DNA from: Chamaecrista fasciculata
Lineage: Eukaryota; Streptophyta; Magnoliopsida; Fabales; Fabaceae
Assembly: GCA_003254925.1 (NCBI GenBank)
Contig: QANZ01027734.1
Span: 134,385 to 198,384 of the forward strand
DNA: 64,000 nucleotides
Direction of reading: 5' to 3'
Of this stretch, positions 1 to 12,986 are shown piece after piece. The translations under genes and the position numbers were made by a program. A model generated the notes under the pieces. That model saw nothing but the letters and a program-made list of their open reading frames with translations. It was not told the DNA's origin and did not search any database. Positions within the stretch are counted from its first letter, which is position 1; the number at the start of each line of letters is the position of its first letter.

Positions 1-136
1 TCTTAGACAAGAGAATTAGTTGGTTGGTGTTTAATTAAGAGTTTTAGAGTCTAGAATTAAAATGTAGTTTGTTTAAAACCAGAAAAATCATGTAGATAAG
101 TTCCATGATTTTTATTTGATCCTATTATAAAAATAA

Positions 137-465
137 AGGTAAATTACATCTTGGTACCCTGTTATATGAACAGATTTTACTTTGCTGTCCTATTATGTCA
201 AAAGTGACACTTTAGTATCCTGTTCTATGGATCAATTTAACTTTGGTACCTTGTTTTTTTACAATTTGTTATCCTGTTCTATTTTTATTAGGGTATCAAA
301 GTATTAATGGTGCAAAGAATATGGTACGAAAATGTCACTTTTGAAAGAACAGGTATCAAAATGTTAAAGTTGCAATAAACAGGATATTAAAGTGTCACTT
401 TTAAAAGAACATGGTATCAAAGTAAAATTAGTTCATAAAATGGGGTACCAAAGTGTAATTTACCC
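137..465. mobile_element. Palindromic MITE, 'GGTACC' family copy A, Mutator-type
   Basis: Terminal inverted repeats of the form GGTAAATTACA and TGTAATTTACCC enclose arms full of 'cttggtaccctg' and its complement. The element is flanked by a perfect 9-bp direct repeat, taaaaataa, at 128-136 and 466-474. A 9-bp duplication is the Mutator signature. There is no coding capacity. Further copies lie near 9.7, 12.2, 25.7, 51.3, 53.1 and 54.0 kb. Confidence 0.8.
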
Positions 466-474
466 TAAAAATAA

Positions 475-1317
475 TAAAAGAAAGTTTTACAAATTCGAAA
501 AATCTTGATTAAGTCCTTAAAAAGTTCTTTTACGTATTTTATTCTCACTAAAAATATACAAACAGTGCATTGACTTTCTTTCATCCTATATAAATTACAA
601 TGATTTCAATTTTTCCTTTCCATCAACCTCTATACCTAGGACTAGGATAGCAATTTATATAAGAATCCTTAATGTCCTTGAATCACTTTTAATTTTCTTT
701 GGTAAAAGATTACAACGAATCACTATGAATCCTTAACAGCAAACTGCAAAGAATGATCGTGCATGATGCCAGATTTCATAAAATTTTCCTTTGCATTGTA
801 CATTTAGGACTCTTCTACACTATATCAACCTTTTGCTCCTTTGCATTTTCTTTTCATTTCCCTAATACAAAATTACAATTGGAAGGATCGGGGCATCGGG
901 CCACTGGTGACGGGGGAAAATGTAGAAAAACAATATAAATTCAACAATATTATATCAAAGGGGTGGAAAAAAAAAACCTAAAAAATTTACAATGGTAAAG
1001 ACCCAGGTAGACTCTATATCATATCTCTTGGCTCATGAGATAAGGAACAAATCTGGTGAAGTATAGAGTTGCTAAATTATGTAAAGTGTAGTTTATGAAT
1101 GGTATTTTTTTTGTTTCTTTATTGCCTCTGTTCATTCTTCTCTCTCCTTTTGTCTTTTTTTTTTTTTTTACTTTCACTCACTTTAAATAATTCAGTCACA
1201 CTCTCACTTCAACTGATCCATCTCGCAAAGAGACGAGGGGTATGTTGTTGTTAGCTAGCAGGCAGCAAGTCATGTTCATGCATATTTATATTCCCAAGAT
1301 TGGCCACTTATCCACCT
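475..1317. other. 3' flank of the augmin gene and intergenic sequence
   Basis: AT-rich sequence with poly-T/poly-A tracts. The part nearest 1317 is probably the 3' UTR of the minus-strand augmin gene. I see no other gene; the short open frame at 753-938 shows no recognisable protein. Confidence 0.4.
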
Positions 1318-4300
1318 TCATTTCCGTAAAGCTTGCTTCATTTGCATGAGATGCGTCCGAAGGCTATTTTCCTCTACCTGTTTTTCCCAAAAGGTATTTA
1401 GAAACTTACACAATCAAGGGCAGAGTAACAAGAACGAGATAATGATCTGGAAGCAGTGCATTCTATTCAATAATGTCATCAATCAGTTCACGCTAAAGAA
1501 TCTTTACACAGATACATACATAGTACATTTTAAACTGTTAAACTGTTAAGGGAGTGGTTTGTCAAAAGCATCAGAAGATGTAGAAAAAACATATGGTTTG
1601 CAACCAATCAAGAGTTTTGGTGATTCTAGAGTAAAGCATTAGCATGATAATATGTTCCACAACCTTACATGACTCTTAAGTCCCAAGTCCCTCCCACATG
1701 TGATGCAACTATAATTTTTTAAAGTGGAAGTTGTTTCTGACAAAATGTGTACGAAAGAAACATCTATTTGAAAGAATAATAGCCTGGAAGGTAGTGAAAA
1801 TTATAATTTCTGTCCACTTAATGTTCTGAAAGCATATCTCACCTGCATAGCTGCTGCTGAAGCCAGTAGCGCTTCACATTCATCAAGCATGGCTTTCTCA
1901 TGTGCTGCTACAAAAGCAAGTTCGGAAACCAAATGGTTCATGCCTTCTACCTATTATACACAATAATTTGGAAACCAAGTGGTGTCAACACCTAGAATAT
2001 AACATTCGATATGAAAATCAAAAACACATAGTAACCAAAGCCATTTACCAATGAACTCAAAATTGTAATTTGGAAGCCGAAAAACTACAAAAAGGACAAG
2101 CATGCACTGAACAAGAAACAAGTTTGGCACTACATGCATAATCCTAAATGAAAAGCTTAATAATACTCTCATTGATCAGTACGTTCAAACCAGTAAAGCA
2201 GTAGAAAATTTCACTTACCCTTGAGAGCCAGGAGCAGATAGCAGATCCCATGGCTTGCATGACATCAACAGCTGCGCAGATAGCAACCTTCAAATGTTCA
2301 ATATCTACCTGTAAAAGTGCACACAGAGTAATGTTGATAATTGAGATGGTCTTTCCCAGGTATGAAATCTGAAAGTGAATGACAAACATTAAACATACAT
2401 ACCTTTGCTCCTCTAGTTACTGGAAGACGGAGAGTGTTAGCCTCTAAGTCTTCAACAGCCCCAGATACAGCATCATCATGATCTCTTTCAAGTGAAGCCC
2501 ACTCATCAAGGTAGGCCATCTGTTTGGATCATTGTAGAAAACCAGCACTTAAAAATTGAATACCACCAACTATGAAACAAATAAAGAAAGAACGAAAATA
2601 GCATTACACACTCATAAGAAGTGGAATTAGAACCCCAATTTTGACTTCATAGAAGAATTCACACACCAAAATCAGTATCCAGATCAAAATATTAGCCCAC
2701 TCCAAAAATCGATAGATGTTCCCTAAACACCCCCATTATTCTAAAGTTCCAATATGAACAAGTGGAATTGTGACCTTTTTTTCCCCTCAAAATCACTTAT
2801 GTCGGGATAATTTATAAACTTATAAATAACCTATGTGCATATGCAATGTACAGTCATAAACTAGCATAAACATAACTCATCAATACACAGTGCCAATCTC
2901 TCACTGTGAATTTGCATCACTCGTTAAGTCATCAATAACCATCTTAAATTAAATAGTAATGGTGATAAAATTAAAAAAAAAAAATACAATGTACCATGAA
3001 CATTAGAACAAAATATAAGTTTCAGAGAAAAATTAAAATTACTTGATCATTGAGAACAGCATTTAGCTTAAGCTCAAGCTTCAGCTGGTGGAGATTGATC
3101 CTTTTTCTAATAACGGAATCCCACAGGGACAAAGTGGCGTTCCATACATTATACAGGGTTTTCTGCACAATAGTATAAACTCTGGTAAGAGTTATATATG
3201 TAAATGATTTGATACAAATTGCTGAAGGGCCGTCAAAGATAACAAGTCATACCTCAGCAGTTGCATTTTGGATATAAAGCACAGCCTCTGCTCGCGCATT
3301 GGCAAATCTCCATTGCAAGTATCGGTTATGGAGAAGTCGCAATTGGTGAGCATCGTCTACATAGGATGTACCCTTTTTCCCTTTTCTAAAATCCGCAATA
3401 AAGCTGAGCACCGAAATTGAACTGCTGGGTTGACTGGATAAATTGGTTGCCCTTATTCGAGAAGGACTAATCCCTCTAGAAGGACTGACCCCTCTAGAAG
3501 GAGGGGTAGGACTAACCCCTCTAGAAGGAGGGGTTGATGGCCTTGACCGAGATGGACTGAGGCCTCTGGCACTAGACGGGGATAGCAATGAGGCCTTACT
3601 AGGGGAAGAAGGGCGCAATACAGGAGTTGGCAAGGACTGTGATCTGACTGAGAGAGTTGCCAGTGGTAATTTATCAGATGGATTTGCAGGAATCGATTTG
3701 TGAGGTCTTAATACCTGTAGCAAACTATCATTAACTGATTTTACCTCTTTTCCTACTACTCTACCAGTTTCAGCCGTTGATAGATTTCTCACATTATCAC
3801 TAACAACAGACTTTAGCAGGGGTTTGTTTGGTTCCTCCGATAAAGACAGCCTTCTCAGTGATGACAAACCAGTTCTAGTAGAAACTGAAGCGTTCATTGT
3901 TCTGATTGACTTATCAGCAAGATCAAAACTCCTATTTTTGGCATGTGAAGAAGCCTTCCCACCTACACTACTCGGCCAACGATGCTGATCTATCAATCGA
4001 GAATGCAAACCATCAACTGGTTTGGAATTCTCCGAGTGATTAGAGGCATTCTTCCCTTTAAGAGGACTCCTCTTTCTCTCTGGTGTAGGCTTACGCAGAG
4101 TTGGAGTTTCAGCCTGAGCCTGCTTGTGTGCCACATTTGAAGCCGGCCGCAAAGTCCGATCAGAAGTACTAGAATTTGGCTTTTCTTTCTTGCTAATAGG
4201 TACTGAAACAGCATCAGACTGGAAAGAAACACTCAAGCTTCTCATAGTGGAAGGCCATAAACTCTCCTGAAAACGACCACCTGTTGTTTTTCCGTGCCCA

Positions 4301-4617
4301 TCTACGGGTGTAGAAGGACTTGGTGGGGAAGAAGGAGTTGATAGACGCTTCCTTTCAACTGATTGTGCTCTCTTAGGTAACAATTTGGAGGATGTGGGTG
4401 TGATTCTTGTGGGATTCGGCGACGGGCATCGCCGAGGACTAGATGGTGTTGTTGTTGCCCGAGAAGGTGACCTGTATCTAGAACTAATGTCCCTGGTTGG
4501 AGGACGCCGTGTGGTGACAATGACTTCATTGTTCTTTTCGGCGGGAACCAATGGTGGTCTTTGAGTATCCACAGCTCTGTGTTTCCGAAATGCTTGCTCT
4601 GATTCACATACATCCAT
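1318..4617 (-). CDS. AUG8: QWRF-domain protein, augmin subunit 8 type
   Basis: Six coding exons read from GT-AG sites with phase-0 junctions throughout: 4617-3253, 3162-3043, 2519-2403, 2308-2219, 1950-1843, 1377-1318, giving 619 aa (Arabidopsis AUG8 is about this size). The start is the ATG giving MDVCESEQ, because the following residues ([19 protein letters not shown]) match the AUG8 N-terminus I recall; an in-frame ATG 75 bases upstream adds unrelated residues. Residues 1-400 are basic and Ser/Pro-rich, as in microtubule-binding tails. They include [12 protein letters not shown], a [17 protein letters not shown] block and short SRGVSP-type repeats. The QWRF motif is at residues 435-438, followed by the conserved helical half carried on exons 2-6. 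Known role of the family: targeting augmin/gamma-tubulin to microtubules for branching nucleation. EDE1 and other QWRF members are paralogues and a less likely identity. The last exon (19 codons plus stop) is short but has a clean acceptor. Confidence 0.85.
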
Positions 4618-6640
4618 CCACTCTATCCAAATCAGAACACATTGATGGATAGTGTCACAAGACTCAAACTTATTTGAGAGAAAGGACACCAATTATTCAG
4701 AAAGAAGAAGATCCTTTCCCCTGCGGTAAATCTGCCAGAAATGCACACAACAGCTGAAAGTGAGGAACAATCGAGTTGGAAAAAAGAAAAGAAAGAAAAG
4801 CGAAGAATAAAACCCATTCAAAAGGAAAAGGAAAAAAAAAACAAAACCGAAAAAGCGCACATCTTTACAGAGACTCAGATCTGTTGGAGAACGAATTTGA
4901 GAATCGGACCTAATAAACGCAAGTGGGTACGTTATTCTCATGAAGAAAAGCTCGAATCCAACCAGATCAGACCAATGCAAGAAGAATATAGAGAGGAAGA
5001 GGATAATAAACAGCATTTGGTGTAATGGGACAGAGAAACTCGCGGAAACCGCCTCAACGTGCATCTAACGATTAATCATTATTAGAGAGGTTAGCAAGCG
5101 ATGCATAACTAACTGAAAATTCAATTGAGGTCCCCCAAAAGAAATTGGGCTTACTTTACTGGGGAGTGAGTACTGTGTGTGGGTGTAGGATAAGAAAGAG
5201 GATGGTGCGTAGGATAAGCCTTTTAATCTTTCTTTCCTCTTTTGTCCCTCTCACGGGAGTGCCATGGCCGGGTAGGCTGGCATTGGGTTCACTTAGCATA
5301 AACACACTCTGTCCTGTTTCTTCTTCTTCTCTCTCAACTCCTTTTCATGAAAGGGAAATTCACAATCAATGAATGTGATACCATAACTTGTAGAGGAAAA
5401 AGAAATAAAAGTATAAAATTTACACTATTAACTAACTAACTAAGCAGGTTCATATGTCTATTGATTGATTTACCAGCGTAACTGTTTAATGAGTTTCATC
5501 TTCTAAGTATTGGTATTAGCTCGTAAGCACAATATTATATTTCTTAATTAATCCCAAGGATGAACTCGCAGCTGCCGATGTTCTCGGGGAGATGGATGAA
5601 GACATTAGAGGTCCACGTGCTGAGGCGAAAATTGTCCATCCAAATATTATTCGGTCCGATTCTCCACAGTATTTTATCGATAGAATTTTTAAGAAATGTG
5701 ATTTTTTTTTGTGTATAGAAAAAATACTTTTTCGACGCATAAAAACTAATAAAATACTTTAAAATTTTCTACTCAGAGACATTGTTTCCTGCAAAATAAG
5801 ACGAAGTGGTATTTTGCGATATTGTTACTATGGGCAAAAATTGATGAAATCCAGGAAATTTTTTAAAAAAGAAACAAGGGTTCTGAAAAGGCATCCATGA
5901 CGTATGTCTCTGGATTGACAGATTCGTGTCTCTCTCACTGAAGACACGTTATGTGTCTCCCCTGTTCATGTAATCTCTCTGAAAAAATTCCAGTGCCAAA
6001 AAACAAAATAAAAAACTCCAAGTTCATTGAATATTATTTTAAAATTCTTGTTCAATGAAGAAACCAAATTGAAACTCGCTTTGTATTCTGAACCATCCTC
6101 TTCGTGGAAAGTAAAATCTTCTTTTTCATCCGAAATCAACGCCAGGAAATAAAAATCTTGCTCAACAGAAAACTTGACCAGAAACAGAACCAAAAAGCGA
6201 TTTCAACATAATGTAATATACAATTAAGTGATCCAGATCGAACCGGTAAAACTCCCAAAAGGAAAGCCCAATCAAAATATAATTGATCCAATCATTAAAA
6301 ACAATCTTACCTTCAGTAATAAACAACAACTTTCGATCAGATTGAATTGAAAGCTACTCGATACTCAACCCTCCAGACAATCCACGAACCCTAAATAACC
6401 AGTAATTAATTATTCCTTCCTTACGTCCTCCAGATTCAAATAGAATAGGAACCCTATAATTCTTCCAAAATCGATTACAGAGGAAAACGAGGATCTCGCA
6501 TACAGGTGACCGGAGATTAACGGACAGAGAAAAGACGGTGGTCGGAGGTCAATATTTTCCGGCGAGAGCTAACTTTCTAATTTTGAAGCAGAGAGAGGGA
6601 AGGAGAAAGCGAAAGAATTAAAAGAAAGAAAGATTATGAT
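4618..6640 (-). other. Probable 5' leader of the augmin gene: leader exon near 6311-6640 and a leader intron
   Basis: On the minus strand, 6640-6311 is pyrimidine- and purine-rich leader-like sequence ending in GAAG before a good donor (gtaagatt) at 6310. No ATG-led coding exon fits there. A plausible acceptor (tttctggcag) lies at 4732-4738, which would give a leader intron of about 1.6 kb before the ATG at 4617. The 4741-5060 segment is T-rich on the minus strand, as expected for intron sequence. This is inference from signals only. Between these parts I see no other gene. Confidence 0.45.
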
Positions 6641-8235
6641 CTCTTCCTTTTTTGCCCCAAAAAATAAAAAGTTTTATTAGAATTAAAAAATATTAATAAT
6701 AAATAATTATTATTTGAAAGGATATATAGGAAACGGTTTCAGTTGGGAAACGAGGGAGAGTAGTGGGGGCAGTTGATTTCGCGCCACCTACTTTTAATTT
6801 AGCTTACGGTTTAATCCTTAGGGATTAAGGTTTGATCTCAAATAAAATACCTACTACTATTTTTTTTTTATCCATACGTACTAGTTACTACTTACTACCT
6901 ATTTATAATTATAGTTCTCTAATTATTATTTTTATTTTTAGTTCCTTCAATTTACCCCTTTTCTTTTCAGTAACATATTACATACACAGTACTATTTCTC
7001 ATTTCTCAATAACTTATATTCACAGACTATAGTGGTCCTATATATACAAATGTATGTAATAAAATTGTTTTTAGTTTTCAAAATATAAAAAAAATTCTAA
7101 AAATATCATAAAATAATAAATTTAGTTTTATTATATTTTTAAATACAATAAAATAATTAACTATATTTATTAATTGATCTGTTTTATATTATTTTTTGTT
7201 TTGATATATAGTTTTTAGAAAGTAATTATAAAAAAAATTAAACCATATAATATAATATAAAAACATTTTATATTATTAAATATTTTTAAGTTTTTCTTAT
7301 TTATTTTAAATTTAATTTTTAAAATTACTAGTGGATATAATGAAATGACCATTTTTTATGTAAAAAAAAATGAAATGACTATTTTTTAAAGTACTTATTA
7401 ATCTATGAAGTAAGATTTAAAAACGTAGTTTTACATTACTTTACTATTGATTTATTACACATTATTTCTTTCAATGAAATCAAACCTGTCTCAATTATTT
7501 AATAGATAAATATTTGTGAAATAGTAACAAAAGTTTGTGTTTTCAATCTTTTTTTTAGGGCTTAACATCAATTGTAGATGTTCTTTAGTTTTTAATATCT
7601 TGATATTGTAACTACTACTTTTTTCACTTTTGCCTTCGGATTTATTGGTCACTACTCACTATCTTTCATCGATCAAATACATAATGTTGTTAAATATCCC
7701 TTCAATTTGTGAAAATTACTTTTTAAATAACATGATGTACTCATTTTTAACATATTATGCCGTTTAGATATATTTCACAGTCCAAGCCTTTGTTTGGACA
7801 ATAACGGACCATACATGTAATTTGTCATGTTGTTTTATTTTATTTTATTTTTTTGTCCATCTCAATTATTAATATCCATAAATATGTGCACCATTCTTTT
7901 ATAACCCCGTCTGTGTTTTTATTATAAATAAATAAATTTTTGGCGTCTACCGTAGTAAATTAGAAAGGGACTTGAAAAATAATTTTAAAGTCAAGTATGA
8001 TTGACAATAAAGATATCCAGTGTCTTAAAAAATTTTCGAAATGTAAAAAAAATCTAAAATTATATTCATGATTAATTTACTTCTTCGATTAAATATAATA
8101 ATAAATATTTAAGTGATATGCTTATATGTGTCCCTTCGGCTACATCCGGTAAAAATAAGAATGATGTGATTTTGGGAAATTTCCCACACGTACACCCACG
8201 TATTGAAAGACGTAAAAGTTAAAAGTTAAAACTCA
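6641..8235. other. AT-rich intergenic sequence with no gene seen
   Basis: Upstream side of the augmin gene. It is low-complexity A/T runs throughout, with no sustained open frame, RNA gene or clear repeat termini. Confidence 0.5.
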
Positions 8236-8244
8236 TAAAATAAA

Positions 8245-8605
8245 GGTAAAATTATTAATTTTATTCTTAAATTTTTTGTTAATTTTTTTAATATTTTTTA
8301 TTGTCAATTTTATCTTTAATGTTTTCACATTTTGATCAATTTTATTCTTTACTCTTACTTTAATCAAATATTAATATAGAATCTACGTGATTAATGATAT
8401 GTAATGTAAAATTGATAAAAAAAAATTAAATTTTAATTGAAAAACGTGATGCAGTCTGTCGTTAATTTATTGGAAAAAAAACTAGTTAAAGGATAAAATT
8501 GACCCAAATGTAAAACACTGGGGACGGAATTGACAGCAAAAAAAATTGATGAGAATGAAATTGACAGTTATTATAAAATTTAGGGACGAAATTAATACTT
8601 TTGTC
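8245..8605. mobile_element. Palindromic MITE, Mutator-type, 361 bp
   Basis: Termini GGTAAAATTATTAATTT and the complementary AAATTAATACTTTTGTC enclose inverted arms rich in 'ttttattctt' and 'gggacggaattgac'. A perfect 9-bp target duplication, taaaataaa, lies at 8236-8244 and 8606-8614. It is non-coding and non-autonomous. Confidence 0.8.
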
Positions 8606-8614
8606 TAAAATAAA

Positions 8615-9704
8615 TTAACAACTTAAATATCTTTTAAAAATTAAATTACAAAATTGTGTATTTTTTAATAACTCAACTCCACGTGAGCTCAAATAGAAAA
8701 CACTCAAACCTATACTTATTCTAGGGAAATTCTAAGTTGCAATTTGGATATACATATAATTATGAAATGACATAATTTTTTTTTAAGTAATTTAATGTTG
8801 AGAAATAAAAGAAATATAACTTTTTTAACTAATTAAAATTGTATATAAGATCACTTCAAAAGTTATGTGGATATAACAAGTTGCATAATAGATTAACTTA
8901 TTACTCAAACATTATAACGTGCGTGACAACACAAATTTATTTATAAGTAGTTTCAAACAATAATAAGTTAATAAAATATATAATTTCCATTTTCCAGCAC
9001 TTAAATCGTAATATTAAATCAAATTCAAAGTAACCACTCCATTAGTCTCTCTCTCACATATACATATGCCCTGAAAATTTAAAGATAACTACAAAAGGTT
9101 TTAAAATATTTACTATTCATAACCTGTTTTTTGGGTTGCACATGAAAGAAGTTAATGCGTCAATACATTAATTAGGATGTACTATAATTTGGAAGAAGCA
9201 ATTAAATTACGATATGTAACATTTGATGAAAATTGATCTATTGTTCAAAAAATGAGGACCATAGCTTATTTGATAATAATGAAGCATTAATATACTTATA
9301 TATATCATATATCATAATATAAAAATGTTGGTGGCATGACAAGCATGATCTTTGTATAAAGAGTAAGTTTTGAACCAATTTGAAAAATTATAAAAATATG
9401 TAAGATTTATCTAAAATAAATAAAATATTTAGGACCAATTTGAAATTACCTCATACATTTAGGATAGAAATTGGTATTTTATTAATTTGTAAATGTTTGG
9501 GTGAGATGACCGTGGGCTAGCTAGAGAAAAGTGAGTTTTTTTTTTCTTTTTTAATTTTTTAATTCAATAATTTTGACCAATCACAAAGGGATGTAGCCAT
9601 ATAATATAGTATAGAAAAGATATATTTATCTTTTGAGGCTTCTCACCATGCCAAAAAGTATAAATTAAACTTAATCCCATAATTACATATTTATATAAAT
9701 TAGG
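8615..9704. other. AT-rich intergenic sequence with no gene seen
   Basis: No coding frame or structured RNA recognised, only A/T-rich sequence and short homopolymer runs. Confidence 0.45.
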
Positions 9705-10075
9705 ATATATTACACTTTGGTACCATGTGGTTTGACTCTATTTCATTTTGATATCATGTGTTTGAAACCTGATACTTTGGTACTCTGGGGTACCCTTTGA
9801 AGTTATTTTGTAATTTTAACCATAACAAATTTTGCAAAAATTACATATTGACCCTATTTTTTTAAGTTTTCATTTTAGTCCCTAGATAATATGTATCTAG
9901 GGACCTATTTGTAATTTTGTGAACAATTTTTGGGATCAATATGTAATTTTTGAAAAATTTATTATAGTTCAAATTACAAAATAGCTCCAAAGGGTACCAA
10001 AGTGTTAATGGAGAATACCGCAGGGTACCAAAGTATTAAATTTCAAACCGCATTATACCAAAATATAATTTATTC
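9705..10075. mobile_element. Degenerate 'GGTACC' family MITE, copy B
   Basis: The inverted arms carry 'attacactttggtacc' on the left and 'ggtaccaaagt' with 'ataatttat' on the right. The core has the family's 'gaccctatttttt' and 'cagggtaccaaag' words. Ends are mutated, so the boundaries are approximate and no target duplication was identified. Confidence 0.65.
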
Positions 10076-12008
10076 TATAAATTATACCAATGTACAAGAG
10101 AAATTGTCGACACGAACTAAGTGAGCTCGAATAATGATCGCAACTAATAATGCAACACACCTAAAAGAAAGGTATTTATACATCTTTGTTTTTTTCTTTA
10201 TGCAGAACTGATTAATGTTCTGCTCAGATGCATTGAAACTTGCGAAGCCTCTAATGGCATTTCTAAATTTCTCTTAAAATCTTTAAACCACATAATAATG
10301 AATGGCAATTGAAATCAAAAAGAAAAAAAATAAATTATTTCACTCCTTTGATTAACTTGTACTATTTTCTATTTTATTGAAATATCATATATTAATAAAT
10401 TTCAAAAAAAAAGGAAATATCATATTAATATGTTATATAGTTTGGAATGCTGACTCAGAATAAATCAATGGTAGTATAAGATTAAAGTAAAAAAAATTAA
10501 TGTTTTTAGAAACTTGTAGGACAAAAAATACCTCGGTAATCCTATATATATTAAAAATTCCAAATGCATAGTATATATATATTTTTTTGATACACAAATG
10601 CATTGTATATATATATACACAAATGCATTGTATATGGAGATTTGAAAGAGTACTTACAAATTGAACAAGTGTTTCTATATATATGTTCGCCAAATGTATT
10701 CATACCTAGGAATGAACTATATGTCTCGAAAATCTCGCTGTAAGTACATTTTAAAGCTTGTTTCAATTAAGGTTTTAAAGTTTCAAGGTTTGAACTTGTT
10801 TTCTTCTTAGAATGTGGATGGCATCAATCTCACACATACGTGTATCATATAAGTCAGTTTCAGCAACAGTAACCATGAAAATTGTAGTGGTTTAGAATTT
10901 AGAATAAGATATCATTTTCCTTTCTTTCGTTTCCAAAAATAACATGAAAGTTTCCGAAAAAATGTTTGCCAAAAATCAGAACCCATTGGCGTACGTAACG
11001 GCACGTATATACCACCTTCAGCACAAATCTTCAGCAACCTTTATATATTATTTTCTTTTGAAAACTACACAAAAATAGAGTCTTTTTCATTTCCTCAAAT
11101 TAATCTTATCATCATACACTTGATCCATAAGTTTCTTAAAATTCCAATGTTGAATATTAATTGTTCCTGTTAGATTAAATAAATATGACATCAATTGAGT
11201 AAATTTAAAATTCCAATGTTGAATATTAATTGTTCCTGTTAGATTAAATAAATATGACATCAATTGAGTAAATTAAATTTACTTACCCATTTAGTAGATT
11301 TTTATCAATCATATACAGCGACATACATTAATTTGTACCTTGTATATATAAAAAAAACACTTGAATGGTACGATTATTTTTTATCGATTTTTTTTCACAA
11401 TCTATATCTATACTATATTATATGTGAGAGGAGTTTTCTAGTCGTCCTCCCACTTATATTAAGATAAAAATATTACATGTAATTAAAATAAAAGAAAACT
11501 TACTATTTAGTCCCTCTTTTTTTATTGAGTCAACAATTTAATCTTTTATTTATTTTATATACATATTTGCGTTTCCGTTAGGACACACAAAACCCCTAGC
11601 ATATATATAAGCATCACTGATTTCATTGGTGAAGTGGCAAAATTAAATGTGAAGGTGAGGGTGGTTCTATGTAGTTGAAAAACTGAAACAGAAAATGGCA
11701 TGAAAAGAGGAAGATGGAGGTCAGAGTTGGACGACAGGTCACCAAATTGAAGAATCAGTCGTTTTGACATTGAGAGAGAGTTTTATTGTCGTTTTCATCA
11801 TAGGCAATCACATTCCAAATCCCATGCTTGTCGACTAAGAAAATTAATTAATTAATTAATTGAAAAGATAATAATAATTAATAATATAATGAGTTTACGT
11901 AATAATACCCCTCTTGGAATTCTCAAATGGCTGCTTGTAAATCTTAATATTCCAACTTCCTAGTTCTCTACTTGTACCAATTTGAACATTTCAAGGACTT
12001 CAATTAAT
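10076..12008. other. Intergenic AT-rich sequence with small repeats
   Basis: Contains AT microsatellite near 10570-10620 associated with repeated 'acaaatgcattgtatat' units, and a 69-bp tandem duplication (listed separately). No gene recognised. Confidence 0.4.
11136..11273. repeat. 69-bp tandem duplication, two near-identical copies
   Basis: The block beginning ttaaaattccaatgttgaat at 11136 is repeated from 11205 with no difference visible over 69 bases. It is direct, head to tail and non-coding. The near-identity suggests a recent slippage or unequal-exchange event. Confidence 0.9.
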
Positions 12009-12016
12009 ATCTTAGG

Positions 12017-12534
12017 CATAGTGCAAAAAACCGGACCGGTCATCAAACCAGTGAAAGGCTCGGGTCACTGGTTCAATGGTTCAACTGCTGGGTCACTGGT
12101 TTAACCGTTTGAGCCGGTTTACTTAAAAAATACATTTTCAAATATACATATTCATTAAATACACATTAATATATTGAAATAATTTAAATATAAAGTAAAT
12201 ATTAAACACTTTAGTACCTTTGGAGCTATTTTGCAATTTTAACCATAACAAGTTTTGTAAAAATTACATATTGACCCCAAAATTTTTTGTAAGTTTTCAT
12301 TTTAGTCCATCTATAATATGTATCCAAGGACTAATTTGTAATTTTTTGAAAATTTTTTGGGGTCAATATGTAATTTTGCAAACTTTGGTGGGTCAAACCG
12401 GTTCTCCGGTCGGACCGCCGGTTGAACCGGTGACTCACCGGTTCAACTGCAATCCGGTATTTTTTTTTCCAGACCGGCCTGGGCTCCGGTTCACCGGTCG
12501 GACCGCCCGGTCCGGTCCGATTTTTTGCACTATG
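12017..12534. mobile_element. hAT-type MITE with GC-rich arms, 518 bp
   Basis: Terminal inverted repeats CATAGTGCAAAAAA and TTTTTTGCACTATG are followed inward by GC-rich arms built from 'ccggaccgg' and 'ggttcaaccgg' words. A perfect 8-bp target duplication, atcttagg, is at 12009-12016 and 12535-12542, the size made by hAT transposases. The interior at about 12190-12385 carries a fragment resembling the GGTACC MITE family. No coding capacity. Confidence 0.85.
12190..12385. mobile_element. Internal fragment of a 'GGTACC' family MITE nested in the hAT element
   Basis: Shares the words 'tttggagctattttgcaatttt', 'aaaattacatattgacccc' and 'ggggtcaatatgtaatttt' in the same order as copies near 53.2 and 54.1 kb (compare 53188-53345). 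Both family termini are missing, so it is an eroded or partly captured copy. Confidence 0.65.
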
Positions 12535-12571
12535 ATCTTAGGTACTCACATGTCACAACCATTTCATTATA

Positions 12572-12977
12572 GGTCAAAAGTGCGAATTTAATCCTATATA
12601 TCTTTTAGTTCAATTCTCAATTTGATTTTATATCTTTCTTTTTGTACTTTTGGTCTCACATTTTTACAAAAAAAACCTAATTTGATCCCATGTCATTTTT
12701 GATCAAGTTGAAAAACTGGTCCCATATATTTGCAAAATAATCAACTGTTAGTGGATCCTTTTACAAAGATATGAGATCTCTTTTACACCTGACCCAAAAG
12801 ATATAAGACTAATTCTGCAATTGAGCCAAAAATATGGGACCAAATCTGTAACGAAAAAAGATATAAGACCAAATTGGGAACTGACCAAAAAATATGAGAC
12901 CAAAAGTGTAACAAAAAAGATATAGGACCAAATTGAGAACTAGGCAAAAGATATGAGACCAAATTTAAACTTTGACC
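12572..12977. mobile_element. Palindromic MITE, Mutator-type, 406 bp
   Basis: Termini GGTCAAAAGTGCGAATTTAA and its near-complement ending AAACTTTGACC. Arms repeat 'atatgagaccaaa' and 'ggtctcacattt'. A perfect 9-bp duplication, ttcattata, lies at 12563-12571 and 12978-12986. It sits 29 bp from the end of the hAT element's duplication. Its termini resemble those of the larger element at 52024. Confidence 0.85.
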
Positions 12978-12986
12978 TTCATTATA

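Noticed and set aside
4618..4692. N-terminal 25-residue extension of the augmin protein
   Set aside because: The extra residues do not resemble the family, whereas the internal ATG starts the recognised MDVCESEQ.
4741..5025. 94-aa plus-strand open frame, lysine-rich
   Set aside because: It lies antisense to the augmin leader region, in the complement of a T-rich pre-mRNA stretch. The lysines come from A-runs, and no domain is visible.
5516..5740. Stretch with protein-like composition on either strand near 5560-5690
   Set aside because: A less AT-biased patch that reads without stops on both strands, but I recognise no family and there is no start or splice frame joining anything.
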